Shown: one piece after another, positions 1 to 8,187 of the stretch
Layout: each line of letters begins with the position of its first letter
Position numbering within the stretch: the stretch's first letter is position 1
Assembly: GCF_030269445.1 (NCBI RefSeq)
Contig: NZ_BSTJ01000004.1
Coordinates: forward strand, 496,001 to 560,000
Length of the DNA stretch: 64,000 nucleotides
Direction: 5' to 3'
From: Actinoallomurus iriomotensis
Lineage (GTDB): Bacteria; Actinomycetota; Actinomycetes; Streptosporangiales; Streptosporangiaceae
The notes under the pieces: model-generated
Told to the model about the DNA's origin: nothing
Database searches by the model: none
What the model saw: only the letters and a program-made list of their open reading frames with translations
Translations under genes and position numbers: made by a program

Positions 1-972
1 GTTGCGGTTCAGGACCATGCGGCCGACCGGCCGTACCGGCACCTGCTCCTCCGGGATGATCTTGGTCGGGTCGAGCAGGTCGAAGTCGAAGGCGTGCTCG
101 TCGGACTCCGGGACGAGCTGCACGCCGAGCTCCCACTCGGGGAAGTCACCGTCGTTGATGGCCTCCCACAGGTCGCGGCGGTTGAAGTCGGGGTCCTTCC
201 CGGCGATCTTCTGGGTCTCGTCCCAGACGAGTGAGTGGGTGCCGAGTTTCGGCTTCCAGTGGAACTTCACGAACGTGCCCTCTCCGGCCTCGTTGACGAG
301 GCGGAACGTGTGCACGCCGAACCCCTGCATCATGCGGTAGCTGCGCGGCAGCGCCCGGTCCGACATCAGCCACATCATCATGTGCGTCGTCTCGGGCTGG
401 AGCTGCACGAAGTCCCACAGCGTGTCGTGGGCCGAGGACGCCTGCGGGATCTCGTTGTGCGGCTCGGGCTTCACCGCGTGGACGAAGTCGGGGAACTTGA
501 TCCCGTCCTGGATGAAGAAGACGGGCATGTTGTTGCCGACCAGGTCGAAGTTGCCCCGCCGCGTGTAGAACTTCGTCGCGAAGCCCCGCACGTCCCGTAC
601 GGTGTCGGCCGACCCGCGCGAACCCGCGACGGTGGAGAACCGCACGAAGACCGGGGTCCGCACGCCCGGGTCGGTGAGGAACTCCGCCGCCGTCACCCCG
701 GCCAGCGCGTCGCCGTAGGCCTCGAAGTAGCCGTACGCGCCCGCGCCGCGGGCGTGCACGACGCGTTCGGGGATCCGTTCGTGGTCGAAATGGGTGATCT
801 TCTCGCGGAAGTGGAAGTCCTCCATCAGCGTCGGACCGCGCTCGCCGGGACGCAGCGAGTTGTCGGTGTCGCTGACGGCGACGCCCTGGTCGGTGGTCAG
901 AACCGCCTCTTCCGGGGTGGCCCGGACGGCGTCCAGCTGCCGATCCTTGTCGGTACGGTCCTCGGCCGGCAT
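1..972 (-). CDS. katE: Catalase, KatE type, C-terminally cut by window edge
   Basis: Haem catalase that dismutates hydrogen peroxide in the cytoplasm. The gene reads leftwards and runs off the window edge, so only the first 324 codons are visible and no stop is seen. The start ATG at 972 has a good ribosome site (AAGGGAGA). The N-terminal arm with the '[16 protein letters not shown]' segment is typical of the KatE/clade 2 large catalases. The catalytic His is His73 in [15 protein letters not shown] and the distal Asn is Asn147 in [10 protein letters not shown]; the [14 protein letters not shown] segment (about 111-124) is the conserved haem-pocket strand. KatE enzymes usually run to about 680-750 residues, so more than half may lie outside. 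It is divergent from the ANTAR-GAF gene and close to the ChaB and hemerythrin genes, which suggests a general or osmotic/oxidative stress neighbourhood; that is inference from position. Confidence 0.93.
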   Translation of the reverse strand, partial: MPAEDRTDKDRQLDAVRATPEEAVLTTDQGVAVSDTDNSLRPGERGPTLMEDFHFREKITHFDHERIPERVVHARGAGAYGYFEAYGDALAGVTAAEFLTDPGVRTPVFVRFSTVAGSRGSADTVRDVRGFATKFYTRRGNFDLVGNNMPVFFIQDGIKFPDFVHAVKPEPHNEIPQASSAHDTLWDFVQLQPETTHMMMWLMSDRALPRSYRMMQGFGVHTFRLVNEAGEGTFVKFHWKPKLGTHSLVWDETQKIAGKDPDFNRRDLWEAINDGDFPEWELGVQLVPESDEHAFDFDLLDPTKIIPEEQVPVRPVGRMVLNRN

Positions 973-1158
973 CACATCTCCCTTGAGTCTCGGGGCCGTG
1001 GGGGTGCCGCTCTACCCGGCCGCCGCGAGGTAAACAGCGTGGTTTGACTAGGCGGCGGCGAGCGGACAGGCTGGTCAGGTCCGATGCGGTCGTGAAGCAG
1101 CCGCGCCGCTCTCACATCGGGTCCACCTCTGGTGGCCCGAAGGCGGTGGGAGAGCGCG

Positions 1159-2067
1159 ATGAGCACTGTGGAGCCGACCTGGCGGGCTCCGGCCCCGGAG
1201 GAGACGTTCGGCGGCGAGGTCGCCGGGAGTCCGCCCGCCGTGGGACCGGTGGAGGCGGAGATCGTCGCCGAGCTGGCCGAGCTGCGAAAGACGGTGCGGA
1301 ACCTGCGCCGGCAGACCCGGTCGAACCGCGTGGTCTCGCGCGCGGTGGGGATGTTGCAGGAGCGCTACCGGCTGGCCGACGACCGGGTGGCCTTCACGAT
1401 GCTGGCCCGCACCTCCCAGAACCACAATCTGCCGGTGCGCACGCTGGCATCCGCGTTCGTCGCGGCACCGCGGCCTCGCCACCCGCGCGAACGGTGGTTC
1501 GCCGGACGCGGCCGGTGGGCGGCTCCCCCGGTGAGCAAGCTGCTGCCGGGACGGCCGCCGGGACGGCTGAACCGCACCGACCTGGTGCGCGCCCTCCTGC
1601 GACAGGTGATGGAGATCTCCGGTGCCCCGATGGGGAACGTGCAGCTGGTCGACGTGGCCTCGGGCGGCCTGGAACTGGCCGCGCACCACGGCCTGACCGA
1701 CGAGTTCGTCGACTTCTTCCAGCACGTCGGCGAGGACACCACCTCTTGCGCCCTGGCCGCCCAGCAGACGACCCGGGTGAGCGTCTCCGACGTCGCCACC
1801 ACGTCGGCGCTGGATGACGACTCCCGCATCCACGTCCTCGCGGCCGGCAGCCGCTCCTGCCACAGCACACCCCTGCTCGACGCCGCGGGACGATGTGTCG
1901 GCGTGGTGTCCTCGCATCACGAGCGGCCCGCCAGCACGTTGACCGACGTCCAGACCGCCGAACTGGATCGCGTGACCGCCCAGGCCGGCCGGTGGCTGCA
2001 GTGGCACGACCGGACCACCGTCCTGGACGCGTTGGAGGACCTGCACGCCCTCGCCCTCGGTCGCTGA
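1159..2067 (+). CDS. ANTAR-GAF protein with inverted domain order
   Basis: Putative RNA-binding antitermination regulator with a sensory domain. Residues about 35-95 match the ANTAR fold: a three-helix segment containing SRAVGMLQERYRL and the conserved Ser-Gln in ARTSQNHNLPVRTLA. Residues about 130-285 look like a GAF domain (DLVRALLRQVMEISGAPMG..., DTTSCALAAQQTTRVSVSDV). In most actinobacterial proteins of this kind GAF precedes ANTAR; here ANTAR comes first. I placed the start at the ATG at 1159 because GGTGGGAGAG lies just upstream; an in-frame start 27 bases earlier has no better ribosome site. ANTAR proteins bind paired hexaloop RNA hairpins and promote read-through; the GAF ligand cannot be told. 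The gene stands alone between the divergent catalase and the ChaB gene. Confidence 0.85.
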   Translation: MSTVEPTWRAPAPEETFGGEVAGSPPAVGPVEAEIVAELAELRKTVRNLRRQTRSNRVVSRAVGMLQERYRLADDRVAFTMLARTSQNHNLPVRTLASAFVAAPRPRHPRERWFAGRGRWAAPPVSKLLPGRPPGRLNRTDLVRALLRQVMEISGAPMGNVQLVDVASGGLELAAHHGLTDEFVDFFQHVGEDTTSCALAAQQTTRVSVSDVATTSALDDDSRIHVLAAGSRSCHSTPLLDAAGRCVGVVSSHHERPASTLTDVQTAELDRVTAQAGRWLQWHDRTTVLDALEDLHALALGR

Positions 2068-2156
2068 CCCCGCCGCGGGTCCGCCGTCAGGGAGGTGTGG
2101 GCGCCGCCTGCGGGGTAGGTCCTGCCGTGACGGGGATCCGTTCCACGGGAGGAGAA

Positions 2157-2582
2157 ATGCCGAAGACCACCAAGAAGGGCACGGCCAAGCAGAGCGAGCT
2201 GCCCGACACGATCAAGCGCTCCGACGCGAAGGCCCAGCGCACGTTCGCCAAGGCCCACGACGCCGCGGTCCGGGAGTACGGCGAGGGCGAGCGGGCGCAC
2301 CGGGTCGCGTACGGCGCGCTCAAGCACACCCACGAGAAGGTCGGCGACCACTGGGAGCCGAAGAACAAGGGCGCCAAGGGCCCGTCGGACGAACAGTCCA
2401 AGGGCGGCCGCGGCACGTCACGCCCGTCGGCGGGCGGCGTCGACGCCAACGCCTCCAAGCAGCACCTGTACGAGCTCGCCAAGGAGATGGACGTCCCCGG
2501 CCGGTCACAGATGACCAAGAAGGAACTCGTCAAGGCGCTGCAGAAGGCCAACGACCGCGCCACCGCCAAGGCCCGCTCCTGA
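2157..2582 (+). CDS. ChaB-like protein with Rho N-terminal/SAP-like tail
   Basis: Small basic protein of 141 residues. The N-terminal half (about 15-65, ELPDTIKRSDAKAQRTFAKAHD... and AHRVAYGALKHTHEK) matches the ChaB family; the C-terminal part (about 100-136, ASKQHLYELAKEMDVPGRSQMTKKELVKAL) matches the Rho-N/SAP-like nucleic-acid-binding helix pair. The two are joined by a Gly/Ser-rich linker. ChaB was first described as a regulator of the ChaA cation antiporter, but in actinomycetes this two-domain form is of unknown function and often sits near stress genes, as here. Start chosen at the ATG after GGGAGGAG. The protein is strongly Lys-rich, consistent with nucleic acid binding. Confidence 0.88.
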   Translation: MPKTTKKGTAKQSELPDTIKRSDAKAQRTFAKAHDAAVREYGEGERAHRVAYGALKHTHEKVGDHWEPKNKGAKGPSDEQSKGGRGTSRPSAGGVDANASKQHLYELAKEMDVPGRSQMTKKELVKALQKANDRATAKARS

Positions 2583-2635
2583 CGTCCCGCACCGAGACCG
2601 GAAGCACGTCACCGGCTCCGGGCCGCCGTCGCCTC

Positions 2636-2682
2636 CGGCGGTGATCCGACTCGCCGCCTCCGGAGTGAGCCGATCACCGCCG
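2636..2682. terminator. Long inverted repeat after ChaB gene, possible terminator
   Basis: CGGCGGTGATC (2636-2646) is perfectly complementary to GATCACCGCCG (2672-2682), with a further ACTC/GAGT pairing inside the loop (2649-2652 with 2663-2666). It lies about 55 bases after the ChaB stop. There is no T run, as is common in actinomycete terminators, so the role as terminator is inferred. Confidence 0.45.
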
Positions 2683-3095
2683 TAGGTGGCACGAGCCGCC
2701 AGCCCTGCCCGCGCCGCCCGGAACGGCCCGACCCGGCACGGCCCGGCCGCACGGGTACACGCTCGCTGGGTCACCGATGGCGGCGGGCCATGTCGCACAC
2801 GACTCTCAGACTCGACCCTCCCGCGCCGGAGGTCGGGGTAGCCGATGGCGGGCTTCTTCTGTGAGCAGAGAATTCTCCTGTCAGAAGAGCCCCTGGAGAC
2901 GAACACCCACCTCTCGCCCGGACACGTCGGGTCCTCCCAGTGCCGGGAATCCGCGCCGATGACGGGCCGGCCGTGGGGTGGCCGTGCGGAACGCCCGGCC
3001 GCACCTCGGCCTTCACGTAACAAGACCGCTTCGAATCGATCAGCCGGCCACCGCCGGCTCCGGCGTAGCCGATCGCCGCAGGAGGCGCGGGGAGC
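2683..3095. other. Non-coding stretch without a recognisable gene
   Basis: About 410 bases between the ChaB stem-loop and the convergent hemerythrin gene. Open frames here lack ribosome sites and family-like sequence. The only structure I see is an imperfect hairpin, GGGCTTCTTCTG (2850-2861) against CAGAAGAGCCC (2882-2892) with one bulged base, whose loop holds the perfect palindrome GAGAATTCTC (2868-2877). It could be part of a terminator or an operator; no assignment is supported. Confidence 0.4.
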
Positions 3096-3671
3096 TCAGT
3101 CCTGTCCGCGGCCGGTGGCGGCGTCGCGGACCCGGTCGGCTGCCGCGACCGCCGGGCCGGCGGCCTTGAGGATGCCCGGTTTCGGTGGCGTGTGCGGGTG
3201 CGGGCGGGTGGGGGCGATCTTCTTGCCCTCCTCGACCTTGTGGCCGAGTTCCTCCGCCTCCTCGGCGCTGAGTGCCTTCTCCATCGCCGGCCAGACGTTG
3301 TCCTCCTCGTAGGCGATGTGTTCGCGCCCGTCGGTGATGAAGCGTCCCACCAGTTCCTCGAACTGCGGATCGTCGGTCTTCATGCCGATCAGGTCGTTGA
3401 GGACGAACTTGGCGGCCACCTCCTGCTCGATCGCGTGATCCGCCAGGGCGTCTCCGTCCTCGAGGTGGTCGCGTACCGCCGGCCAGAAGTACTCCTCCTC
3501 GACCGCCTCGTGTTTGGACTCCTCGATGGTCAGTTCCTCGACCAGCTTCTCCCGCAGCGTCAGCTGGTCGGGGTTCGCGCCGGACGCGGCGGTCGGGCCT
3601 CGCTCCAGCTCGGCCAGGGCCCGCTTGACCTCTTCATGATCCTTGCGCAGTACCTCGAACACGTTCCCCAT
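3096..3671 (-). CDS. Hemerythrin HHE-domain protein
   Basis: Cytoplasmic di-iron protein of 191 residues. The four-helix HHE pattern is visible: His12 (KDHEEV), His54 with Glu58-60 (HEAVEEEYFWP), His79 (ADHAIEQE), His118 and Glu122 (HIAYEEDNVWP), which together can supply the di-iron ligands. Residues after about 150 form a Pro/Ala-rich tail (TRPHPHTPPKP) of low complexity. Members of this group in actinobacteria are linked to oxygen, nitric oxide or peroxide handling and iron storage, but the exact reaction is not known. The start ATG at 3671 follows GGGGGA. Its neighbours (catalase, ChaB-like) fit a stress role. Confidence 0.9.
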   Translation of the reverse strand: MGNVFEVLRKDHEEVKRALAELERGPTAASGANPDQLTLREKLVEELTIEESKHEAVEEEYFWPAVRDHLEDGDALADHAIEQEVAAKFVLNDLIGMKTDDPQFEELVGRFITDGREHIAYEEDNVWPAMEKALSAEEAEELGHKVEEGKKIAPTRPHPHTPPKPGILKAAGPAVAAADRVRDAATGRGQD

Positions 3672-3756
3672 GATGTCCCCCGCTCAAGTAGGCTCCACGA
3701 TTTTCACGCTACGCGCGGCACCGTCGCCGGAAACGGCCCGGGGGCCTCCGCACGGG

Positions 3757-4533
3757 TCAGGCGCGGCGGCGCTCGTCGGGGTGGAGGAGCAGGACTTCGA
3801 GGGCACGGGCGCAGGTCTGCGCATGGCCCAGGAACCAGGGCATGCGCGCGTCGGTGAGCACCTCCGGCGTGGATCGTACGGCGAGCGCGAAGCGGGCGTG
3901 GCCGGCGCGGTCCAGCAGCGGGACGGCCAGGGTGCGGATCCCCTCGGCGGACTCGCCGTCGTTGATCGCGTACCCGGCGGCGCGGACGCGCTCGATCTCG
4001 GCGCGCAGGCTGGGCAGGTCGGCGATGGTACGGCCGGTCAGCGGGCGGAGCGGGCCCAGCTCCGACAGGTCGTCCTCGCCCGGCCGTGCCCAGGCCAGCA
4101 GCACCTTGCCGAGGGCGGTGGAGTGCAGCGGGCGGCGCAGCCCGATCCCGGTGTCGTTGCGCCGCACCGAACCGCCGGAGACCAGCACGACATGCGTGCC
4201 GCCGCGGATCGCCAGGTCGGCGGTTGCCCCGGTGACCTGGGCGAGATGGTCGAGCTCCGGGCCGGTCCTCTGCAGGCCGCGCTGGTGGTAGGACAGGAGG
4301 CCGAGTTCCACGACGGACGGGCCGAGCCGGTAGCGGGCGGTGCCGTCGTCCTGGTCGAGGAAGCCCGCCCGTACGAGGGTCCGCGCGAGCCGGTGGGCGG
4401 TGGAGGAGCTGAGGTTCAGTCGCCGGGCGATGTCGGAGGCGCTGAGCGCGGCGCCGTTGTCCCGGAAGCAGTGCAGGACGTTCAGGGCGCGCAGGACCGC
4501 CTGGGTTCCGGTCGGAGTGTTCGTCCGCGGCAT
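3757..4533 (-). CDS. IclR-family transcriptional regulator of the sulfur operon
   Basis: Full-length IclR-type regulator of 258 residues. The N-terminal winged helix-turn-helix (about 8-70) includes LSASDIARRLNLSSSTAHRLARTLVRAGFL. The C-terminal ligand-binding domain (about 80-250) carries the usual LRRPLHSTALGKVLLAW and later AVPLLDRAGHARFALAV segments. The start follows AAAGGCGGGAC. It is divergent from the organosulfur operon beginning at 4618, separated by only 84 bases, so it most likely controls that operon and perhaps itself. The effector may be a sulfonate or sulfinate-derived compound, which is inference. A perfect palindrome in the shared promoter is a candidate operator. Confidence 0.9.
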   Translation of the reverse strand: MPRTNTPTGTQAVLRALNVLHCFRDNGAALSASDIARRLNLSSSTAHRLARTLVRAGFLDQDDGTARYRLGPSVVELGLLSYHQRGLQRTGPELDHLAQVTGATADLAIRGGTHVVLVSGGSVRRNDTGIGLRRPLHSTALGKVLLAWARPGEDDLSELGPLRPLTGRTIADLPSLRAEIERVRAAGYAINDGESAEGIRTLAVPLLDRAGHARFALAVRSTPEVLTDARMPWFLGHAQTCARALEVLLLHPDERRRA

Positions 4534-4574
4534 GTCCCGCCTTTCGCCGAGCCGTTCTGTTTCCCATCATATGA

Positions 4575-4584
4575 AATCTAGATT
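4575..4584. promoter_or_regulatory. Palindrome in IclR/sulfur operon divergent promoter
   Basis: AATCTAGATT is a perfect 10-base palindrome, unusually AT-rich for this genome, in the 84-base gap between the divergent IclR gene and the DszB-like gene. It is a candidate IclR operator or promoter element; only position and symmetry support this. Confidence 0.4.
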
Positions 4585-4617
4585 GAGTTGGTAGGTTTTG
4601 TCGTAAATACTTCCCGC

Positions 4618-5631
4618 ATGGTCACCTCACGTCCGGACACCCTGTGGTTCACCCGCTGTCCCGTCCCCACCGCCACCGGCATCGCCGCGGATCAAGGCTG
4701 GCTGGCGGCCGAGTTCGCCGCGGACGGCATCGCCGTCCGGTCACTGCAGGAGTCCGGGGCCGGCGATGTGCGCGGTGAGCACTTCCGGCACCGGCTGGCC
4801 ACGCTGTTCCGTGAAGGCGGGAACGTTCCCGCGCTGTGGGCGAGGTCCGGCGGCGCGCCGACCCGGCTGGTCGGCCTGACCTGGATCGAGGAACGGCAGG
4901 TCATCGTGGCGCGGCCGGGCTCAGGCATCGAAGGACCCGACGACCTGAAGGGCCGGCGGCTGGCGATCCCGCACCGCGCCATCGAGATCGACTTCTGGCG
5001 GGCGATGGCCCTGCGCGGATTCGACGGTGCGCTGCGCCAGGCCGGGCTGAGCCTGGACGCCGCCGTGCCGGTGGACCTGGACGGCGACGTTCCCGGTCAG
5101 TGGGAGGCCGAGCTCACCGCCCTGCGCGAGGGCCGGGTGGACGCGGTCTACACCAAGGGCGCGGTGGCGGTGGAGGCCGCCGCGCGCCACGGCGCCGAGG
5201 TGGCCATCGACCTGGACTCATTCGCCGACAGGCGGTCGCGGGTCAACAACGGCACACCTCGCCCGATCACCGTCGACCAGCGGCTGCTGGACGACCACCC
5301 CGACCTGGTCGTCCGCTTCCTGGCGGTACTGCTGGGCGCCGCCGACTGGGCCGCGGACCGGCCCGCCGAGGTCGCGCGCATCCTGCAGGACGAGACCGGG
5401 TCGGGTCCGGCCGGGGTGGCGGGCGCCTACCGCGGCGACTACCACCGCGGCCTGCACGCCGGCCTCGACGACGGCCGCCTCACGCTGCTGGCCGAGCAGG
5501 AGGAGTTCCTGCGGCGCCACGGCTTCCACGACACCCCGGTGGACGTCACCACCTGGGCCGACCCCGCACCGCTGGCCGAGGCTCGCGCCCTCGTCCCGCG
5601 CCTTCCCTTCATCGCACAGGAGCAGTCATGA
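4618..5631 (+). CDS. DszB-like sulfinate desulfinase (SBP-fold enzyme)
   Basis: Cytosolic protein of 337 residues, no signal peptide or lipobox, built on a periplasmic-binding-protein fold of the SsuA/DszB group. The N-terminus TLWFTRCPVPTA parallels the region of Rhodococcus DszB (2'-hydroxybiphenyl-2-sulfinate desulfinase) that holds its catalytic Cys27. Cys14, His55 and Arg65 line up with DszB Cys27, His60 and Arg70; the His-Phe pair and the His+10 Arg spacing are kept, and GG follows two residues after the Arg in both. Expected reaction: hydrolysis of an organic sulfinate to sulfite. The ATG at 4618 is preferred over an in-frame TTG 30 bases earlier; neither has a clear ribosome site. First gene of the operon, overlapping the next by four bases. 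Alternative: a non-enzymatic ligand-binding protein. The identity of the sulfinate is unknown. Confidence 0.72.
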   Translation: MVTSRPDTLWFTRCPVPTATGIAADQGWLAAEFAADGIAVRSLQESGAGDVRGEHFRHRLATLFREGGNVPALWARSGGAPTRLVGLTWIEERQVIVARPGSGIEGPDDLKGRRLAIPHRAIEIDFWRAMALRGFDGALRQAGLSLDAAVPVDLDGDVPGQWEAELTALREGRVDAVYTKGAVAVEAAARHGAEVAIDLDSFADRRSRVNNGTPRPITVDQRLLDDHPDLVVRFLAVLLGAADWAADRPAEVARILQDETGSGPAGVAGAYRGDYHRGLHAGLDDGRLTLLAEQEEFLRRHGFHDTPVDVTTWADPAPLAEARALVPRLPFIAQEQS

Positions 5632-6635
5632 CACGCACGCTTTTCCGGCGCCACACCCTGGCCGCGGGCCTGCTGGCCGCGCTGCTGGCGGTGGCGGGCT
5701 GCGGCGGGTCGGGCGGCGACGCGGCCAGTGCGGCCGACGCCGCCGGCGGCCGTACGGTCACCATCCGCATCCCCGACCCGGGCAACGCGGGCGTGCTGGC
5801 CCGCGGCAAGAAGGACGGCAGCCTGGCCAGGGCACTGGCCGCCGTCCACGCCAAGGTGGCCTGGACCGGAAGCTCCGGGCCGTTCGCCCCCGCCGCGCAG
5901 GAGCTGAACGCCGACAAGCTGGACATCGCACAGGGCTCGATCACCTCGGCCATCGCGGCGCTCGCCCAGCGGCCCGGTTTCAAGCTGTTCGCCCAGGTCG
6001 CCCCCGACAAGACCGGCGAGGGCATCCTGGTGCGCAAGGGCTCGCCGATCACCTCCGTCGGCGCCCTCGTGGGGAGGAAGGTCGCCGTCAACAAGGGCGG
6101 CACCGCCGAGTACCTGCTGCTCAAGGCGCTGGCCCAGGCGAACATCCCGGCCGACCGGGTGACCCGCGTGTACCTCAACCCGGCGCAGACCGCCCCGGTG
6201 TTCAACTCCGGGAAGGTGGACGCCTGGGCGGTCTGGGCGGCGTACTCCCTCCCGGAGATCGCCGCCACCGGCGCCCACTTCCTGGTGAACGGCGGCCAGA
6301 TCGGCTCGCAGAACTACTCGGTGTTCGCCGTCCGCACCGGCTTCGCGGACGCGCACGCGGACGTCCTCCGGGTGCTCTACACCTACCTGCACGACCAGAG
6401 CCTGCGGGAGAAGCAGAACCCGGCGGACTTCGTCAACGTCTTCACCACCTCCGGCCCGCAGGCGGTCAGCGGGACCGCGCGGCGGCTCACCATCGACGAC
6501 GTGAGCAAGGGCGCCCCCACCGGCGTGATCGGCGAGACGAACCTCGCCGACTTCGCCCAGGTCGCCGAGTTCTTCGCCGACCAGAAGATCACGCCTACCC
6601 GGGTGGACGTGCGGCCGTACGTGGTGCGGCTGTGA
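5628..6635 (+). CDS. Sulfonate/nitrate-type ABC substrate-binding lipoprotein
   Basis: Extracellular binding lipoprotein (335 residues) of the SsuA/TauA/NMT1 family that delivers sulfonates or related anions to the adjacent permease. A basic n-region, hydrophobic stretch and lipobox ending in Cys25 (LAVAGC) mark the secretion and lipidation signal. The mature part shows family features such as PDPGNAGVLARGKKDG, GSITSAIAALAQRPGFKLFAQV, the ADxxGxKVAVNKGGTAEY-like segment and a C-terminal FADQKITPTRVDV. The ATG overlaps the previous stop (ATGA), so it is translationally coupled in the operon. The exact ligand is not readable; the gene set argues for an aryl or alkyl sulfonate/sulfinate. Confidence 0.88.
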   Translation: MTRTLFRRHTLAAGLLAALLAVAGCGGSGGDAASAADAAGGRTVTIRIPDPGNAGVLARGKKDGSLARALAAVHAKVAWTGSSGPFAPAAQELNADKLDIAQGSITSAIAALAQRPGFKLFAQVAPDKTGEGILVRKGSPITSVGALVGRKVAVNKGGTAEYLLLKALAQANIPADRVTRVYLNPAQTAPVFNSGKVDAWAVWAAYSLPEIAATGAHFLVNGGQIGSQNYSVFAVRTGFADAHADVLRVLYTYLHDQSLREKQNPADFVNVFTTSGPQAVSGTARRLTIDDVSKGAPTGVIGETNLADFAQVAEFFADQKITPTRVDVRPYVVRL

Positions 6636-7453
6636 CCACCGCGTACCCCGATCTCGTCGTCCCGCGGCCGGACCTGCCCCGGCCGAGACGCCGGGGCGTG
6701 ACACCGGTCCTGCGTACGGCCGGGCCGCTGGCGCTGCTGGCCGGCTGGTGGGTCGCCTCGGCCACCGGGGTGCTCACCCCCGACGTGCTGGCCTCCCCCG
6801 CCACCGTGGCGAAGGCCGCCGGGGAGCTCTGGTCGGACGGCCAGCTCACCGACGCGCTGGGGGTCTCGTTGACGCGGGCCGTCCTCGGCCTGCTCTTCGG
6901 GCTGACCGCGGGGCTGGTGCTGGGCGTGGTGACCGGGTTCTCCCGGCTGGGCGAGGAACTGCTGGACTCCCCGCTGCAACTGCTGCGGGCCCTGCCGTTC
7001 CTCTCCCTGGTGCCGCTGTTCATGGTCTGGTTCGGGATCGGTGAGACGGCCCGGGTGATCCTCATCGCGGTCGCCACCACCTTCCCGATGTACGTCTCGA
7101 CCGCCGGCGGGGTGCGCACCGTCGACCGGCGGCTGCTGGAGGCCATGCGGTCGTTCGGGCTGGGACGGTGGCGGCTGGTCGCCGAGGTGGTGCTGCCGGG
7201 CGCGCTGCCGTCGCTGCTCGCCGGCTTCCGGCTGTCGATGACCCTCAGCGTGATCGCGCTCATCGCCGCCGAGGAGATCAACTCCACCTCCGGCATCGGC
7301 TACCTGATGACCCAGGCGCAGAGCTTCTCCCGTACCGACATCCTGTCCGTCTGCGTGCTGATCTACGGGCTGCTCGGGCTGGCGGCCGACCTGGTCGCGC
7401 GAGGCGCGGAGCGGGTGCTGATGCCGTGGCGGCCGAGAGGGGCGGCCCGATGA
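6632..7453 (+). CDS. SsuC-type ABC permease
   Basis: Integral membrane permease of 273 residues, one GTG start overlapping the previous stop. About six hydrophobic segments follow a polar N-terminus (first near residues 30-50, AGPLALLAGWWVASATGVL). The cytoplasmic coupling loop (EAA region) is at about 180-200, AEVVLPGALPSLLAGFR, followed by the membrane stretch LSVIALIAAEE. This is the usual BPD_transp_1 arrangement for sulfonate/nitrate importers, which work as a homodimer with the ATPase encoded next. Confidence 0.93.
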   Translation: MTTAYPDLVVPRPDLPRPRRRGVTPVLRTAGPLALLAGWWVASATGVLTPDVLASPATVAKAAGELWSDGQLTDALGVSLTRAVLGLLFGLTAGLVLGVVTGFSRLGEELLDSPLQLLRALPFLSLVPLFMVWFGIGETARVILIAVATTFPMYVSTAGGVRTVDRRLLEAMRSFGLGRWRLVAEVVLPGALPSLLAGFRLSMTLSVIALIAAEEINSTSGIGYLMTQAQSFSRTDILSVCVLIYGLLGLAADLVARGAERVLMPWRPRGAAR

Positions 7454-8187
7454 GCGTCGCCGTGCACATCGAGGGGCTGCGCCGGACCTTCGGCGCCCGG
7501 TCCGTCCTGGACGGGCTGGACCTGGACATCCGGCGCGGTGAGTTCGTGGCGCTGCTCGGCGCCAGCGGCACCGGCAAGACGACGCTGCTGCGCATCCTCG
7601 GCGCGCTCGAACGGCCCGACGCCGGGACCGTCCTCGTGCCCGAGGCGCGCACGATCGTGTTCCAGGAACCGCGTCTGGTGCCGTCCAAGCGGGCGCTCGG
7701 CAACGTGATCGTGGGGCTGCCGCGCACCGCGGAGTCCCGTGAGCGCGGCCTGCGAGCCCTCGCCGAGGTGGGCCTCGCCGACCACGCGCGGGCCTGGCCG
7801 CACACGCTGTCGGGCGGCGAGGCGCAGCGGGTGGCGCTGGCACGCGCCCTCGTACGCGAGCCGGACCTGCTCCTGCTCGACGAGCCGTTCGCCGCTCTGG
7901 ACGCACTGACCCGGCTGCGGATGCAGGATCTGGTCGCCGATCTGGTCCGCACCCACCGTCCGGCGGTGCTGCTGGTCACCCATGACGTCGAGGAGGCGAT
8001 CAAGCTCGCCGACCGCGTGGCGGTGCTCAGGGACGGCCGGCTCGTCACCGACGAGACGGTGGCCGCGGAGCGGCCCCGCGACGCCACCGATCCCGCGTTC
8101 ACCGCGCTGCGCCGCCGGCTGCTGGCCGACCTGGGCGTACGGGAGAACGAACCGGCCGTGGAGTCCATCGAAGGGGGACGACGTTGA
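7450..8187 (+). CDS. SsuB-type ABC ATPase
   Basis: ATP-hydrolysing subunit of the importer, 245 residues. Walker A GASGTGKTT (about 35-43), Q-loop FQEPRL, signature LSGGEAQRVALARAL, Walker B LLLLDEPFAALDALTR and switch His in VTHDVEEA are all intact. The Q-loop FQEPRLVPW-like segment and the DEPFAALDA form are characteristic of the nitrate/sulfonate/taurine group. Four-base ATGA overlap with the permease gene; the C-terminal tail extends beyond the core domain by about 30 residues and overlaps the next start. Confidence 0.94.
   Translation: MSVAVHIEGLRRTFGARSVLDGLDLDIRRGEFVALLGASGTGKTTLLRILGALERPDAGTVLVPEARTIVFQEPRLVPSKRALGNVIVGLPRTAESRERGLRALAEVGLADHARAWPHTLSGGEAQRVALARALVREPDLLLLDEPFAALDALTRLRMQDLVADLVRTHRPAVLLVTHDVEEAIKLADRVAVLRDGRLVTDETVAAERPRDATDPAFTALRRRLLADLGVRENEPAVESIEGGRR

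Noticed and set aside
2850-2892. Hairpin with EcoRI-type palindrome in its loop as a small RNA or attachment site
   Set aside because: One bulged stem and no promoter, partner gene or repeat elsewhere in the window; recorded only under the non-coding stretch.
4588-4617. TTG start for the DszB-like protein
   Set aside because: The ten extra residues do not fit the family and would place the start closer to the palindrome; no ribosome site supports it.
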